In this document: piece after piece, positions 16,162-25,021 of the stretch
How positions within the stretch are numbered: the first letter of the stretch is position 1
Layout of the letters: each line of letters starts with the position of its first letter
Assembly (NCBI GenBank): GCA_022703485.1
Contig: JAKLDO010000006.1
Location: 1-56,272 of the forward strand
Direction of reading: 5' to 3'
Source: a bacterium
Lineage (GTDB): Bacteria; UBP6; UBA1177
Length of the DNA stretch: 56,272 nt
Position numbers and translations under genes: made by a program
Notes under the pieces: generated by a model
Databases searched by the model: none
The model's input: only the letters and a program-made list of their open reading frames with translations
Told to the model about the DNA's origin: nothing

Positions 16162-18166
16162 AAGATTCGCATCTGTTGTAATTCCGAGGCCGGACATTTC
16201 TCAACTGATCTATGAAGTTCCGGAAAATGCAACATACGAAAAAGGGGATGCAGTAGAGATAGAGCTCCGTAAAAAAAAGACCTGGGGAATAATTTCATCC
16301 TTTCCGGAAGATCTGCCGGAAGGGCTTGACTCAAGCTCCATCAAACCGCTGCTCGGGAAGATACTGTCCACTCCTCTTTACAGGAACATCAGCGAAACAA
16401 AGTTCATTAAGTGGCTTGCCGATTATTACATCTATCCTGAACCCCTTCTGGTAAAACAGCTTTTCACTCCTCTGATATCATCCGGTAACACACTGACGGG
16501 CAGTTCAGATGAAATGAAACACCTCAGTGCGCTTCAGTCAGGAAAAGACAGTACTAAAGATACGCTAACGCTTAATCCGGAGCAGGAAGCTGTCATAAGG
16601 TCGGTCACTGCAAGATGGGAAAAAGGCGATATCAAACCTGTCCTTTTGTACGGGCTTACAGGAAGCGGAAAAAGCGAAATATTTGCGGCACTTGCAAAAG
16701 AAGTTCTTAAAAGCGGAAAACAGGTTCTCTATCTCGTTCCGGAAATAGGGCTCACAACGGGAGCACTGAACAGGCTTATAAACAGAATCGGCTCTCCCGG
16801 TGTGGTGATACACAGTTTCATGACAAAAAAGAAACGGTTCTCTGCAATGTACTGTGCAATGAAAAAGAAAGCCGGGCTGATCGTCGGAACAAGATCATCT
16901 ATCATTTACCCTTTCTTTGATACAGGCCTTATAATTGTGGATGAAGAACACGACACAAGCTACAAAAACCTTGAACCTCCGTATTATAATGCCAGAGATG
17001 CCGCAGTTATGAGGGGATCCATCCAGAAAGTGCCGGTCCTTCTGGGAAGTGCCACTCCGTCAACAGATTCATGGTATAACTGCATTAACGGAAAATATCA
17101 TCTTGAGACGATCGAAACAAGGGCCAACATGAAACCCCTTCCTGAGATCAGGCGATTTCCGTTCAAAGGTGAAATGTATCTTCCGGCCGATCTTGTAGAA
17201 AGGATCTCTGAATCGGTAAAAAAGGGGGAGCAGTCGCTTTTTTTCCTTAACCGCAGAGGATTTGCGACATTCGCCATATGCCGGGAATGCCGGGAACCAG
17301 CGAAATGTCCCAACTGCAATGTTGCAATGGTATATCACAGAAAGAAAGACAAAATAATATGTCATCACTGCAATTACAGCATATCAACTTTCAAATGCAC
17401 TTCATGCGGGAACAGCTCGTGTGAGTTTGAAGGAATGGGCATAGAAAAGCTTGTCGAAGCACTTTCAAGTTATTTTCCCGGCACCCAGATAGTTTCATTT
17501 GACAAAGACAACATCAATACCATCGCAATGCTGGATAGAACTGTAAAAAACATAACAGAAAAACATTATGACATTATCGCCGGAACTGTAATGATATCAA
17601 AGGGACATAATTTCCCGGGACTGGCAAATGTCATAATAAAATATGCTGATTATCTTCTATGTTTCAAGGATTTCAGGGCCGCTGAAAAATGCTTTCAGAT
17701 AATCACTCAGGTTGCCGGAAGAGCGGGAAGGTTCGATGTGGATGGAAATGTATGGGCGGAGGCGATCTATCCGGATCACTATATCTGGAAATACCTTGAG
17801 AATAATGATTACAGAGGTTTTGCAACTGAAGAGCTTGCATGGAGAGAAAGGCTAGGGCTCCCTCCTTTTACGAAAATGACCGTGATCAAATTGTCAGGCA
17901 GGAGCGAACAGTCTGTAAATTCCGCCTCGGAATCGATTTACGGATTCCTCACAAGAGAACTGGATCGTTTTAAAAACATACCATTCATAATACTGCCCCC
18001 TCTTGAACCACCTTTATCAAGGATCAATAACAGGTTCAGAAAGAATATAACCCTGATATCCCCGAAGAACTCATCTGCATCAAAAGCTTTAACTCTCATT
18101 CTTAACAGCTGTCCTGTAAAAAAAGGAATCGCTGTGACATTTGATATAGACCCGGTAAATGAATGA
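16154..18166 (+). CDS. priA: primosomal replication restart helicase PriA
   Basis: 670 aa, close to the usual 700-730. An N-terminal DNA-binding region (1-110) is followed by a superfamily-2 helicase core: Walker A GLTGSGKSE, Walker B IIVDEEHD, GSATPSTDS, and FLNRRGFATFAICREC leading into a zinc-binding region with eight Cys (CREC, CPNC, CHHC, CTSC). The conserved QVAGRAGR motif VI is present. PriA reloads the replicative helicase at stalled forks. The start is TTG at 16154, with AGGGA upstream, inside the end of the preceding gene; no ATG is available that keeps the N-terminal domain. Confidence 0.95.
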   Translation: MNKRFASVVIPRPDISQLIYEVPENATYEKGDAVEIELRKKKTWGIISSFPEDLPEGLDSSSIKPLLGKILSTPLYRNISETKFIKWLADYYIYPEPLLVKQLFTPLISSGNTLTGSSDEMKHLSALQSGKDSTKDTLTLNPEQEAVIRSVTARWEKGDIKPVLLYGLTGSGKSEIFAALAKEVLKSGKQVLYLVPEIGLTTGALNRLINRIGSPGVVIHSFMTKKKRFSAMYCAMKKKAGLIVGTRSSIIYPFFDTGLIIVDEEHDTSYKNLEPPYYNARDAAVMRGSIQKVPVLLGSATPSTDSWYNCINGKYHLETIETRANMKPLPEIRRFPFKGEMYLPADLVERISESVKKGEQSLFFLNRRGFATFAICRECREPAKCPNCNVAMVYHRKKDKIICHHCNYSISTFKCTSCGNSSCEFEGMGIEKLVEALSSYFPGTQIVSFDKDNINTIAMLDRTVKNITEKHYDIIAGTVMISKGHNFPGLANVIIKYADYLLCFKDFRAAEKCFQIITQVAGRAGRFDVDGNVWAEAIYPDHYIWKYLENNDYRGFATEELAWRERLGLPPFTKMTVIKLSGRSEQSVNSASESIYGFLTRELDRFKNIPFIILPPLEPPLSRINNRFRKNITLISPKNSSASKALTLILNSCPVKKGIAVTFDIDPVNE

Positions 18167-19236
18167 TACTCCTCAACTATCCTGAATTCCTTCATGACAT
18201 GTCTTTTGATCTTTCAAAGATCGCAATATCTGCAAAATCTGAAAGAACATGCATAGTTTCAATAGGCAAATCGGCTTTTTTCATGTATGAAAAATTCATT
18301 CTGGCCCGGCAGGAATATAAAAACTGCAAAACGATGATCATTTCGCCCTTCCGGTCAGCTGCTCAATACGGAAGCAATGTTGAGACCACTGTTTCCACAC
18401 ACCCTGAGATCACTGAAAAAAGCTTCATTGCATTTGAAAAATTATATAAATTCATACTCGGATCATCTCCTGAACACATCATAGTTCTTATAAGCGGAGG
18501 AAGCTCCGCATTGATGGAAAAGAGCGGCGATCCGGAAAAAGTATGCAGACTCAACTCTGAGCTTCTCAGGTCGGGACTTCCGATAACTGAGATAAATAGA
18601 GCAAGAATATCCTCATCAATGATCAAAGGAGGAAAACTCGCAGAAATGTTCCCTGAAATATCCTGGAGCATTCTTGTGATGAGCGACATACCTTCTGAAA
18701 ACGGAGAACACCTTGTCGGCAGCATGCCTTTTTTCAGAAAAGACCTTCCTAACACTGAGCTTTTCAAAATAGCTGATTCAGATACTCTTCACGATGAAAT
18801 TCTGAGAATTCTGGGCAGAAAAGAGATCTTTTCAATCCGCATGTTCAACGGCACCGTAGATGAACTGGCCGGGATCATTCTTCAAAAAATGCGAAACGGG
18901 ACTAAAGATATTCTGATAACAGGGGAACCGGTCATGAAGGTTGACAACCCGGATCCGGGCACTGGAGGCAGAATGTGTCATCTTGCGCTCAAAATGCTGC
19001 CCCATCTTGAAAGCGATTCTATTTTTTATGCACTGTCTTCTGACGGAATGGATGGAAACTCAGGATTTGCAGGAGCTGTAATTGAACATCCTGAAATGAA
19101 ACCGGACACATCCGAAATAAACGAAGCACTTACAAACTACAATTCAGCGCATCTTCTTTTCAAATGGGGAATGTGTATAAAAACCGGCTATACAGGATTG
19201 AATCTCAACGACTTCGTTATTTTCTCAAGATCATGA
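18163..19236 (+). CDS. glycerate 2-kinase (MOFRL/GckA family)
   Basis: 357 aa, somewhat shorter than the usual 420. Family motifs are visible: SIGKSA, STHPEIT, LISGGSSALME, INRARISSSMIKGGKLA and the C-terminal GEP...PGTGGRMCHLAL and ALSSDGMDGNS segments. The enzyme phosphorylates D-glycerate to 2-phosphoglycerate in serine, glyoxylate or sugar-acid catabolism. The shorter N terminus may lack the first helices. It overlaps the priA stop (ATGA) and at its end overlaps a convergent gene by six bases. Confidence 0.88.
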   Translation: MILLNYPEFLHDMSFDLSKIAISAKSERTCIVSIGKSAFFMYEKFILARQEYKNCKTMIISPFRSAAQYGSNVETTVSTHPEITEKSFIAFEKLYKFILGSSPEHIIVLISGGSSALMEKSGDPEKVCRLNSELLRSGLPITEINRARISSSMIKGGKLAEMFPEISWSILVMSDIPSENGEHLVGSMPFFRKDLPNTELFKIADSDTLHDEILRILGRKEIFSIRMFNGTVDELAGIILQKMRNGTKDILITGEPVMKVDNPDPGTGGRMCHLALKMLPHLESDSIFYALSSDGMDGNSGFAGAVIEHPEMKPDTSEINEALTNYNSAHLLFKWGMCIKTGYTGLNLNDFVIFSRS

Positions 19237-20382
19237 AAACACAAGAAGATCCGGCTTAACAATAAGAATAATACCCAGACCCACCATCAGAATTCCGCTT
19301 ATGAGCTTAAGCACTTTGGCATGCTTTTCCTGAAACCTGTATTTTCCCATTGTCAGAACAAAAAGCATGACGATCGCCGCAAGAGGAATTACATAATAAG
19401 CATTGTAAAGAGCCATATACAGATATTTCATGGATGTATCTATCTGCTGGATCGAAAGAACCCTTGTGTAAATAGCCGGCAGTCCTATAGTGCATCCGAG
19501 TTCTATCAGGTTGACAAAGAAAGCAAGCGTTATAGTTCCGGCAAGTGAAATAAGAAAATTGCTGTTATTAATGACCTTTCTCATCTTTTCATAAAGCTTG
19601 GGCTTGGCCTTTTCCGGGATCATCAGACTTATGCCCTGCTTAAAAAAGAAGAACTCCTTCATATTTATCAGACCCATGAGCAGAGCTACTATTCCAAGTA
19701 TCAGCGTAACATATGTCGCAACTCCCATGAAAGTGAAAATGTTCAGCCATGCCGTCATGAAAAGGAAATAGACCACGCCGGATGATATGACAAAGACAGA
19801 ACCGACCATCACAAGCTTTTTTCTGCTTTTCGCATTGACAAGCAGTGTGAGCAGGAACATCAGAACCCACATTGCGCAAGGGTTAACACCGTCAAGAATA
19901 CCGATTATGAATGTAAAACCGGGAAGACTCACAAGTTTGGCATCTATCTTTCCAAGTACCGGCACATCAATGATGTTTTCCTTGCATTCCTTGCATTCCG
20001 AGTTGGCACAGCTTTCCTTGCTATGTGATGAAGCGTTCATTTCGATCATTTCGCGAATAAGCCTGTCATGGTGTCCCTGTTGAAAACCGATGACAAACTT
20101 ACCCTTGAAAATGAAAGTCGGCACACCTCCGCCCTGAATACCGAGCTCTCCTATCATTTTCTTGAAAAGCTCCCTGTTTTCAGAAACTTTCATCACTTCA
20201 AGTTCCTTGAAAACTATACCGGGGTATTCACTTTTCAACTGCTCTACAAAAGGATGTGCCTCTTTACAGTGAGGGCACTTGTATGAATAGAAAAAATAGA
20301 ATTCATCGGGTGCAGTATCTTCAGAATGCAGCAACTGAAAAAAAGCAAAAAAAATGACTGCAAGAAATAAAAACCTTTTCAT
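19231..20382 (-). CDS. thioredoxin-domain / DsbD-CcdA-like membrane fusion protein
   Basis: 383 aa. A signal peptide (1-20) precedes a thioredoxin or glutaredoxin-like domain with CPHC at 36-39 and a GVPTF cis-Pro loop near residue 88. A short Cys-rich linker (CANSECKEC) joins it to at least six membrane helices. The helices carry the paired Cys expected of DsbD/CcdA transporters, in DGVNPCAMW and ELGCTIGLP. The arrangement suggests a self-contained system that carries electrons across the inner membrane to a periplasmic CxxC domain. In DsbD the periplasmic domains are arranged differently, so this is a distinct fusion order (N-terminal thioredoxin, then transporter). Its substrates could include the Cys-rich lipoprotein encoded upstream (20519-21322). 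Confidence 0.85.
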   Translation of the reverse strand: MKRFLFLAVIFFAFFQLLHSEDTAPDEFYFFYSYKCPHCKEAHPFVEQLKSEYPGIVFKELEVMKVSENRELFKKMIGELGIQGGGVPTFIFKGKFVIGFQQGHHDRLIREMIEMNASSHSKESCANSECKECKENIIDVPVLGKIDAKLVSLPGFTFIIGILDGVNPCAMWVLMFLLTLLVNAKSRKKLVMVGSVFVISSGVVYFLFMTAWLNIFTFMGVATYVTLILGIVALLMGLINMKEFFFFKQGISLMIPEKAKPKLYEKMRKVINNSNFLISLAGTITLAFFVNLIELGCTIGLPAIYTRVLSIQQIDTSMKYLYMALYNAYYVIPLAAIVMLFVLTMGKYRFQEKHAKVLKLISGILMVGLGIILIVKPDLLVFS

Positions 20383-20437
20383 TTGAACAGAACCTCTTAA
20401 TTATTAAAAGACCAATTCACGAACATTTCCGGAGCCG

Positions 20438-20465
20438 ATTATATTCCCGTCCCGGTAAAATCCAA
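20438..20465 (-). promoter_or_regulatory. possible promoter for the thioredoxin-DsbD fusion gene
   Basis: On the minus strand TTGGAT (20460-20465) and a perfect TATAAT (20438-20443) are 16 bases apart, about 55 bases from the start codon. It lies immediately beyond the terminator of the upstream gene, as expected for a new transcription unit. Confidence 0.45.
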
Positions 20466-20492
20466 AAAAAAACCGCCCTTACGCAGGGCGGT
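20463..20492 (-). terminator. Rho-independent terminator of the Cys-rich lipoprotein gene
   Basis: Perfect 8-bp stem ACCGCCCT/AGGGCGGT (20472-20479 with 20485-20492) and a five-base loop, followed on the minus strand by nine T residues (20463-20471). It lies 26 bases after the stop of the gene at 20519-21322. Confidence 0.92.
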
Positions 20493-20518
20493 CGAATATT
20501 AAGAAGCTTAAATGAACC

Positions 20519-21322
20519 TTAGTAGCAGTATCCCTGGATGCAGGGCATTCCGGAACAGCATTCACTCACGCCTGCAACACACTGCTGACCAGCCGGGATG
20601 CACTGTGCGGCATTGATAAGAACGCCTGCGGAGCATCCGCTTGTTCCTGTCTTTGCCTTACAGATGAACTCACCTGATTTACACTCGAAACACTCAGGTT
20701 TCGGGCTTGTTGAACCTGCATTAAGGGTCTTGCAGTTATCAGTTGTAGTCGAGCATACAGCTGAAACACATTTAGAATCGGTAGGAATGTATATCTCACC
20801 CTGAGCGCAAAGACCGCATTTTGATGCTTCGGCAGTTGTAAGACATTTTACTTCGGTAAGACCTTTTTCACCATAGCAGCATCCTGTCGGACATTTTGTT
20901 TCGCCGCAAGCCTGAAGAGATGCGAAAACATTTGTACATCTTGCAAGCTTCTTGTTGCATTTAAGACCTGTAGCCATCGTGCAGTCTTCATTGACCGTAC
21001 AGCCTTTTGTGCATTTTCCACCGGTTGTGCAGATCATACATTTGCCGCATTCGGTATCGACTGTGCAGGATTTTCCCATGTTTGATGTATCGCAGTCACC
21101 TGAATCACCATCATCAGGCTGAGTATTTCCTGAATCTGAATCATCGCTTCCGGTATTTCCATTATCATTGCCGGTGTTTCCATTATCATTACCGGTGTTT
21201 CCGTTGTCATCACCAGTATTTGCAGTATCATTATCAGTAGCTGGAATAATATCTGGATCATCACCGCAGGAAACAAGAAAAAGAGCAGAAAGCACGATCA
21301 TCATAACAATGAATTTTTTCAT
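20519..21322 (-). CDS. Cys-rich lipoprotein with TGNDNGN repeat linker
   Basis: 267 aa. Lipobox FLVSC places the lipidated Cys at residue 19. Residues 30-75 are an Asp/Asn/Gly/Thr linker with a seven-residue repeat, typical of a flexible arm from the membrane to the outside. The rest (78-267) holds about 27 Cys in small disulfide-like knots (for example CGKCMICTTGGKC and CSGMPC), which resembles EGF or Dickkopf-like toxin-type folds without a match I can name. GGAGG precedes the start, a promoter is seen at 21380-21407 and a strong terminator follows. A disulfide-forming system would be needed for maturation; the gene just downstream encodes one. Confidence 0.75.
   Translation of the reverse strand: MKKFIVMMIVLSALFLVSCGDDPDIIPATDNDTANTGDDNGNTGNDNGNTGNDNGNTGSDDSDSGNTQPDDGDSGDCDTSNMGKSCTVDTECGKCMICTTGGKCTKGCTVNEDCTMATGLKCNKKLARCTNVFASLQACGETKCPTGCCYGEKGLTEVKCLTTAEASKCGLCAQGEIYIPTDSKCVSAVCSTTTDNCKTLNAGSTSPKPECFECKSGEFICKAKTGTSGCSAGVLINAAQCIPAGQQCVAGVSECCSGMPCIQGYCY
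21149..21217 (-). repeat. tandem repeat encoding TG(N/D)DNGN linker
   Basis: About three copies of a 21-base unit encode residues 36-58 of the lipoprotein. The codons differ slightly between copies, so the repeat is fairly old. It has the same low-complexity style as the repeat at 41772-41867. Confidence 0.7.
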
Positions 21323-21379
21323 CTTAAGCCTCCAAAACTATAAAAAATTAAAGTGTCAAAACACCAAATCATTGACGAA

Positions 21380-21407
21380 ACTATATTCAGTTTCATATCA
21401 TTTTCAA
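21380..21407 (-). promoter_or_regulatory. promoter of the Cys-rich lipoprotein gene
   Basis: On the minus strand TTGAAA (21402-21407) and TATAGT (21380-21385) are 16 bases apart. The leader then contains a GTGT-CAAA-ACAC palindrome at 21353-21364 before the GGAGG site. Confidence 0.5.
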
Positions 21408-21487
21408 TAAAATTCTTAAATACCCTTCAAAATTAAATGAGCTTATTCAATCAGTGTGACGCAGAAAATATTCAGAAAGTTGTTTTT

Positions 21488-22582
21488 TTAACTGAAAAAA
21501 TCATTTATTTTTCGTGAAACTTCCAGAACCTCTTTTTCGTCAAGATGCTCCCCTATCGGAAGAGAAAGGACATCATTCTGTTCCAGAACCGCCCTGTATT
21601 TCGATGCATAACCTGATTCACCAATAAATGCAGGCTGTTGCGGCAGACTAACCGGATAATGGATACCGCACTCTATTCCATTTGATTCAAGATATTTCTT
21701 CAGTTCGTCCCTTCTTTTTGTCTTTATCACGAAAAGATGCCAAGCATGTCTCACACCCTTTCGCGGATGAGGAAGGATTAGTTCTTCATTCTCTTTTATT
21801 GAATTGAGATATATTGAAGCCACTTTATTTCTGGCTTCTATCCAGCTTTCAAGATACTTAAGCTTGACATTCAGTACTGCGGCCTGTATCGAATCCATCC
21901 TTGAATTTATCCCGGGGAACTGGTGAATGTACTTGTCACTTCTTCCGTGATCACAGTATTTTCTGACTTTTTCAGCAATCTTATCATCGTTCAGAACAAC
22001 AGCTCCCGCATCTCCTGCGGCGCCGAGAACCTTTCCCGGATAGAAACTAAACACCGCTCCGTCAGCAAGTGTTCCGGTCTTTTTTCCGTTAAGCATCGCC
22101 CCGTGAGCCTGAGCGGCATCTTCAATAAGAACGATCCCCTTTTTTGCAGTTATTTCCCTGATTTCATCCATTTTTGCGGGATGTCCGTAAAGATGGACCG
22201 CCATCACGGCAGAAACATCATCCGTGATCAGAGAGGCTACACTTTCAGGCGATATAGTAAAATCATCATCAATATCGGCGAATTTCACATTAAGACCGTT
22301 TGAAATAACCGATTCTGCAGTAGCTATGAATGTATTGGCCGGCACGATCACCGTACTCTTTTCCGGCAGTTCAAACGCTTTCAGAAGAACTGCGAGTCCA
22401 TCCGTTCCGTTTGCGCAGGCAATGCAATGAGACGCTTCACAGTATTGTGCAAAAGACGATTCGAACCTGCGCACCTCTTCACCTTTTATGAAAGATCCTT
22501 CTTCAAAGACCCTGAGCACAGCCTCATCGATCTCGTTCTTTAATATGGAATACTGTTTTCTAAGATCAAGGAACTTTATCAT
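21488..22582 (-). CDS. DegT/DnrJ/EryC1/StrS PLP-dependent sugar aminotransferase
   Basis: 364 aa from ATG 22582, which has GGAGG upstream; the longer frame to 22627 adds residues not seen in the family. The PLP Lys is Lys184 in FSFYPGK, with Asp155 in IEDAAQAHGA and ACANGTDGL at 55-63. The enzyme transfers an amino group to a keto sugar nucleotide for surface polysaccharide or antibiotic sugars. The opening (FLDLRKQYSILKNEIDEAV) looks like WbpE/WlbC-type enzymes, which act after a WlbA-type dehydrogenase; such an oxidoreductase is encoded at 49135-50202. It is monocistronic, with its own promoter. Confidence 0.92.
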   Translation of the reverse strand: MIKFLDLRKQYSILKNEIDEAVLRVFEEGSFIKGEEVRRFESSFAQYCEASHCIACANGTDGLAVLLKAFELPEKSTVIVPANTFIATAESVISNGLNVKFADIDDDFTISPESVASLITDDVSAVMAVHLYGHPAKMDEIREITAKKGIVLIEDAAQAHGAMLNGKKTGTLADGAVFSFYPGKVLGAAGDAGAVVLNDDKIAEKVRKYCDHGRSDKYIHQFPGINSRMDSIQAAVLNVKLKYLESWIEARNKVASIYLNSIKENEELILPHPRKGVRHAWHLFVIKTKRRDELKKYLESNGIECGIHYPVSLPQQPAFIGESGYASKYRAVLEQNDVLSLPIGEHLDEKEVLEVSRKINDFFS

Positions 22583-22608
22583 TGCAACCTCCTGAAACGG
22601 TCCTGAGT

Positions 22609-22636
22609 ATTGTAGATGCATCGGCATTTATGTCAA
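22609..22636 (-). promoter_or_regulatory. promoter of the aminotransferase gene
   Basis: Minus-strand TTGACA (22631-22636) and TACAAT (22609-22614), 16 bases apart, about 27 bases before the start codon. Its -35 lies 15 bases from the -35 of the divergent promoter at 22652-22679. Confidence 0.7.
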
Positions 22637-22651
22637 AAAAAAGAATGTTTC

Positions 22652-22679
22652 TTGACATAGAATTATTTTATTGTAGATT
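22652..22679 (+). promoter_or_regulatory. promoter of the 22709-25021 exported-protein cluster
   Basis: TTGACA at 22652-22657 and TAGATT at 22674-22679, 16 bases apart, with the predicted start near 22686 and the first ATG at 22709. Confidence 0.6.
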
Positions 22680-22708
22680 ATTTTTAAGATATTTTGAGTT
22701 AGATTTTT

Positions 22709-23032
22709 ATGATCGAAAGAATTAGAATTATTTTGCCGGCATTTGCAGCATTGGGCGTTTTTATCGGCTTTGAGTTCAGGGTGGTCAGAGAGTTCGATGA
22801 CATACATTACGGATGGTACTGCTCAATTTCCATAAATGCCGGACAAAACCACGGGAAAAAACCTGACGGACTTTTGTATTCCGAGGAGTTCGGGAACATT
22901 TTCCTGAGCTCGGAGGAAATGGACGAAATAAAGAACAGGATAAATTATCTTCTTGAATCGGAGGATGAAGAAAATGAACAGGATGGCGGTAAAATTTATG
23001 AGCCTGATGGTACTCCTTCTGACAGTTCCTGA
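22709..23032 (+). CDS. small membrane-anchored protein of unknown function
   Basis: 107 aa. An N-terminal hydrophobic segment (IRIILPAFAALGVFIGF) could be a signal anchor; the rest is acidic, with an Asp/Glu-rich tail. No ribosome site of note precedes the ATG. It is the first gene of a three-gene unit behind its own promoter, and its last 59 bases overlap the next gene in another frame. No family recognised. Confidence 0.55.
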   Translation: MIERIRIILPAFAALGVFIGFEFRVVREFDDIHYGWYCSISINAGQNHGKKPDGLLYSEEFGNIFLSSEEMDEIKNRINYLLESEDEENEQDGGKIYEPDGTPSDSS

Positions 23033-23666
23033 CATACTTGGCGGTGTTGAACAGGAAAAGAACGACCTTGAAGCACTTGCATCATTTTTAAAAGGGAAAG
23101 ATGTCACAGCTGCCGCCCTTGAAACAAAATACAGCTGTATGACACTTGAAAAAACGCTCTCAAAAGGGCTTGCCGGAATAAACGATCTCGAAAAAGCCGT
23201 GGTGTCTTCCAGAAAGAACACAAGGGTGGCGGGACTGCTTCCGGAAATAAGCTTCTGGGGAAAATATAAGAGCGATGAAAAACTCTACCTTTATCAGCGA
23301 AACAATGTAAGTGTTGGAAAAGATTACATAACTGTAGGGCCTGACGAAAACAACACCACCTACGGCGATATATCGTCCTTCGAGGTGGGCGGAAGAATAG
23401 TTTTCGACCTTACTAAACTTGTCTACAATCCCGACACTATAAGATTTACCGAGCAGGAACAGAAACTTTATTTTTTAAGGATCGAGATAATTGACAAGAT
23501 AAGCTACATCTATTTTTTTAATGCAATGCTTAAGGCGGTCACTTCATTAAATACGGAAGTGCCGGAAGAAAAAATGCTGATCTACAGGCTGACAGCAAAA
23601 AAACTCAACGGATGGTTCAGATCGGTCTCCGGTATCGACCTTGATGAATGCGGAGAAAAGAAATGA
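22974..23666 (+). CDS. exported TolC-like short protein (uncertain)
   Basis: 230 aa from ATG 22974, chosen because GGAGG lies at 22960-22964 and it gives a plausible signal peptide (VKFMSLMVLLLTVPDILG). The segment after residue 80 (SSRKNTRVAGLLPEISFWGKY, then an FDLTKLVYNPDTIR motif followed by a helix and FFNAMLKAV) resembles small TolC/OEP-like proteins of unknown role that I associate with myxobacteria and relatives. The family link rests on memory of the motif pattern only. It overlaps the small gene before it by 59 bases and the lipoprotein gene after it by four bases, so all three are probably made together. Confidence 0.6.
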   Translation: MNRMAVKFMSLMVLLLTVPDILGGVEQEKNDLEALASFLKGKDVTAAALETKYSCMTLEKTLSKGLAGINDLEKAVVSSRKNTRVAGLLPEISFWGKYKSDEKLYLYQRNNVSVGKDYITVGPDENNTTYGDISSFEVGGRIVFDLTKLVYNPDTIRFTEQEQKLYFLRIEIIDKISYIYFFNAMLKAVTSLNTEVPEEKMLIYRLTAKKLNGWFRSVSGIDLDECGEKK

Positions 23667-25021
23667 AAAGACTTTTGTCAATAATAACAATATGTTTTGC
23701 AGGATGTGTGAATCCTCCGGAAAAAAATGAATATGTCCCCTTTGAGTGCTCATCAATGCCGGAAGAAAGAACCTATTTTCCTGAAGAATCAATGGAATTT
23801 CTTTTCAATATGGATGTCAATCCGCTGACTTCAGAAGGTTTTTCAGCCGTTTCTTCGATCACAGGCAATACGCTGTCCTTCAAAATAGAAAAAAATTCAA
23901 TATTTTTGACGCCGCCCCTGCCAGCCAATGATACGATCGCAATAGTCATCACTTCCGAGCTTAAGTCAATTGATAACAGACCGTTACGTATCGGAGGATC
24001 GTTCACAGAAGAAAAAAAGACCATAACAGCTCAATATCTGACAGGAAATCCTCTCCCGACAGCAACAGGCCACCTTCCTGAAAGCTCAAAAAGCGCTTCT
24101 GTCGCAGTCAAATTCTCAAGTCCGGTTGAAATAAAAAGGAATGATGTTGACCCAATGCCTGAAAAAGTAATAAGTTCAGGTGAATGGCATCTTTTTACTT
24201 TTAAAGAGCCTGAAAAAAAGGTCCTCATAAAAAAAGCCCGTCCGCCTGAAAGAGATGAAATAATTGAGAACATTGAGATAAACCTGCCTGACAAGGAACC
24301 TGCGGAAGAAGATGCGGATATTTCCTACGAAGCGACAGATTCTTCAATTTCTGTAAACATATCAGATGATTCTGCTGTTGCCGCGGCTGTAAACGGTTCT
24401 TTTTCGATCTGCGATAAAAAATGCACCATCGTGATAGGAGATCTCGAACCTTCAAAAAAATATGATATATCGATCGAAGTTCATTCGACAATAGGAACTA
24501 AGCATTTGGATTCATTTGCTTTTACAGGAGATCCGGCACCTCACATAATGATATCTGAAATAATGCATACCCCGGTTGGAGAACCTGAAAAGAATTTTGA
24601 ATTCGTTGAAATTTTCAATCACGGTGAATTGGATTTTGATCTGACAGGCTGTTTCATTGACGACAGGAACGACGGTTCAGGCAGAGATCCCCTTTTGCTT
24701 AAAAATATTGAACTTCTGCCGCTTCTCGAACCTGGAGCAACTGCCGTAATAACAGGCAATGAAGCCGATTTTTCTTCTGTCAGCACAGCTTCCCTGTGGT
24801 TTGCAGTCGATGATACGACAATCGCCGATGCCGGACTCACAAGCAATGAAAGCGTTCAGATAGTATGTCTCAGGAATGAAGAAATGATCGTGGAGGACTC
24901 CTTTGATCCTTCAGGAATAGATTGTGAAAGAGGTTATTCCGTCAACATCGATGCAAAAGGGGGTGTCTGCACAAGCGCTGAAACAGGCGGAACTCCCGGA
25001 ATTTATTATGAATGTCCCTGA
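23663..25021 (+). CDS. lipoprotein with Ig-like and lamin-tail (LTD) domains
   Basis: 452 aa from ATG 23663 (CGGAGA upstream, ATGA overlap with the previous stop). Lipobox CFAGC near residue 15. Residues about 30-120 look like a bacterial Ig-like domain of the SbsA/Big_5 type (MEFLFNMDVNPLT, then ITSELKSIDNRPL). After a beta-rich middle part, residues about 297-450 form a lamin-tail domain: ISEIMHTPVGEPEKNFEFVE, then FDLTGCFIDD and SNESVQI. LTD domains occur on surface proteins and secreted nucleases. No nuclease domain is present here, so a structural or adhesive surface role is more likely. Its end overlaps the convergent lgt gene by 16 bases. Confidence 0.8.
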   Translation: MKRLLSIITICFAGCVNPPEKNEYVPFECSSMPEERTYFPEESMEFLFNMDVNPLTSEGFSAVSSITGNTLSFKIEKNSIFLTPPLPANDTIAIVITSELKSIDNRPLRIGGSFTEEKKTITAQYLTGNPLPTATGHLPESSKSASVAVKFSSPVEIKRNDVDPMPEKVISSGEWHLFTFKEPEKKVLIKKARPPERDEIIENIEINLPDKEPAEEDADISYEATDSSISVNISDDSAVAAAVNGSFSICDKKCTIVIGDLEPSKKYDISIEVHSTIGTKHLDSFAFTGDPAPHIMISEIMHTPVGEPEKNFEFVEIFNHGELDFDLTGCFIDDRNDGSGRDPLLLKNIELLPLLEPGATAVITGNEADFSSVSTASLWFAVDDTTIADAGLTSNESVQIVCLRNEEMIVEDSFDPSGIDCERGYSVNIDAKGGVCTSAETGGTPGIYYECP

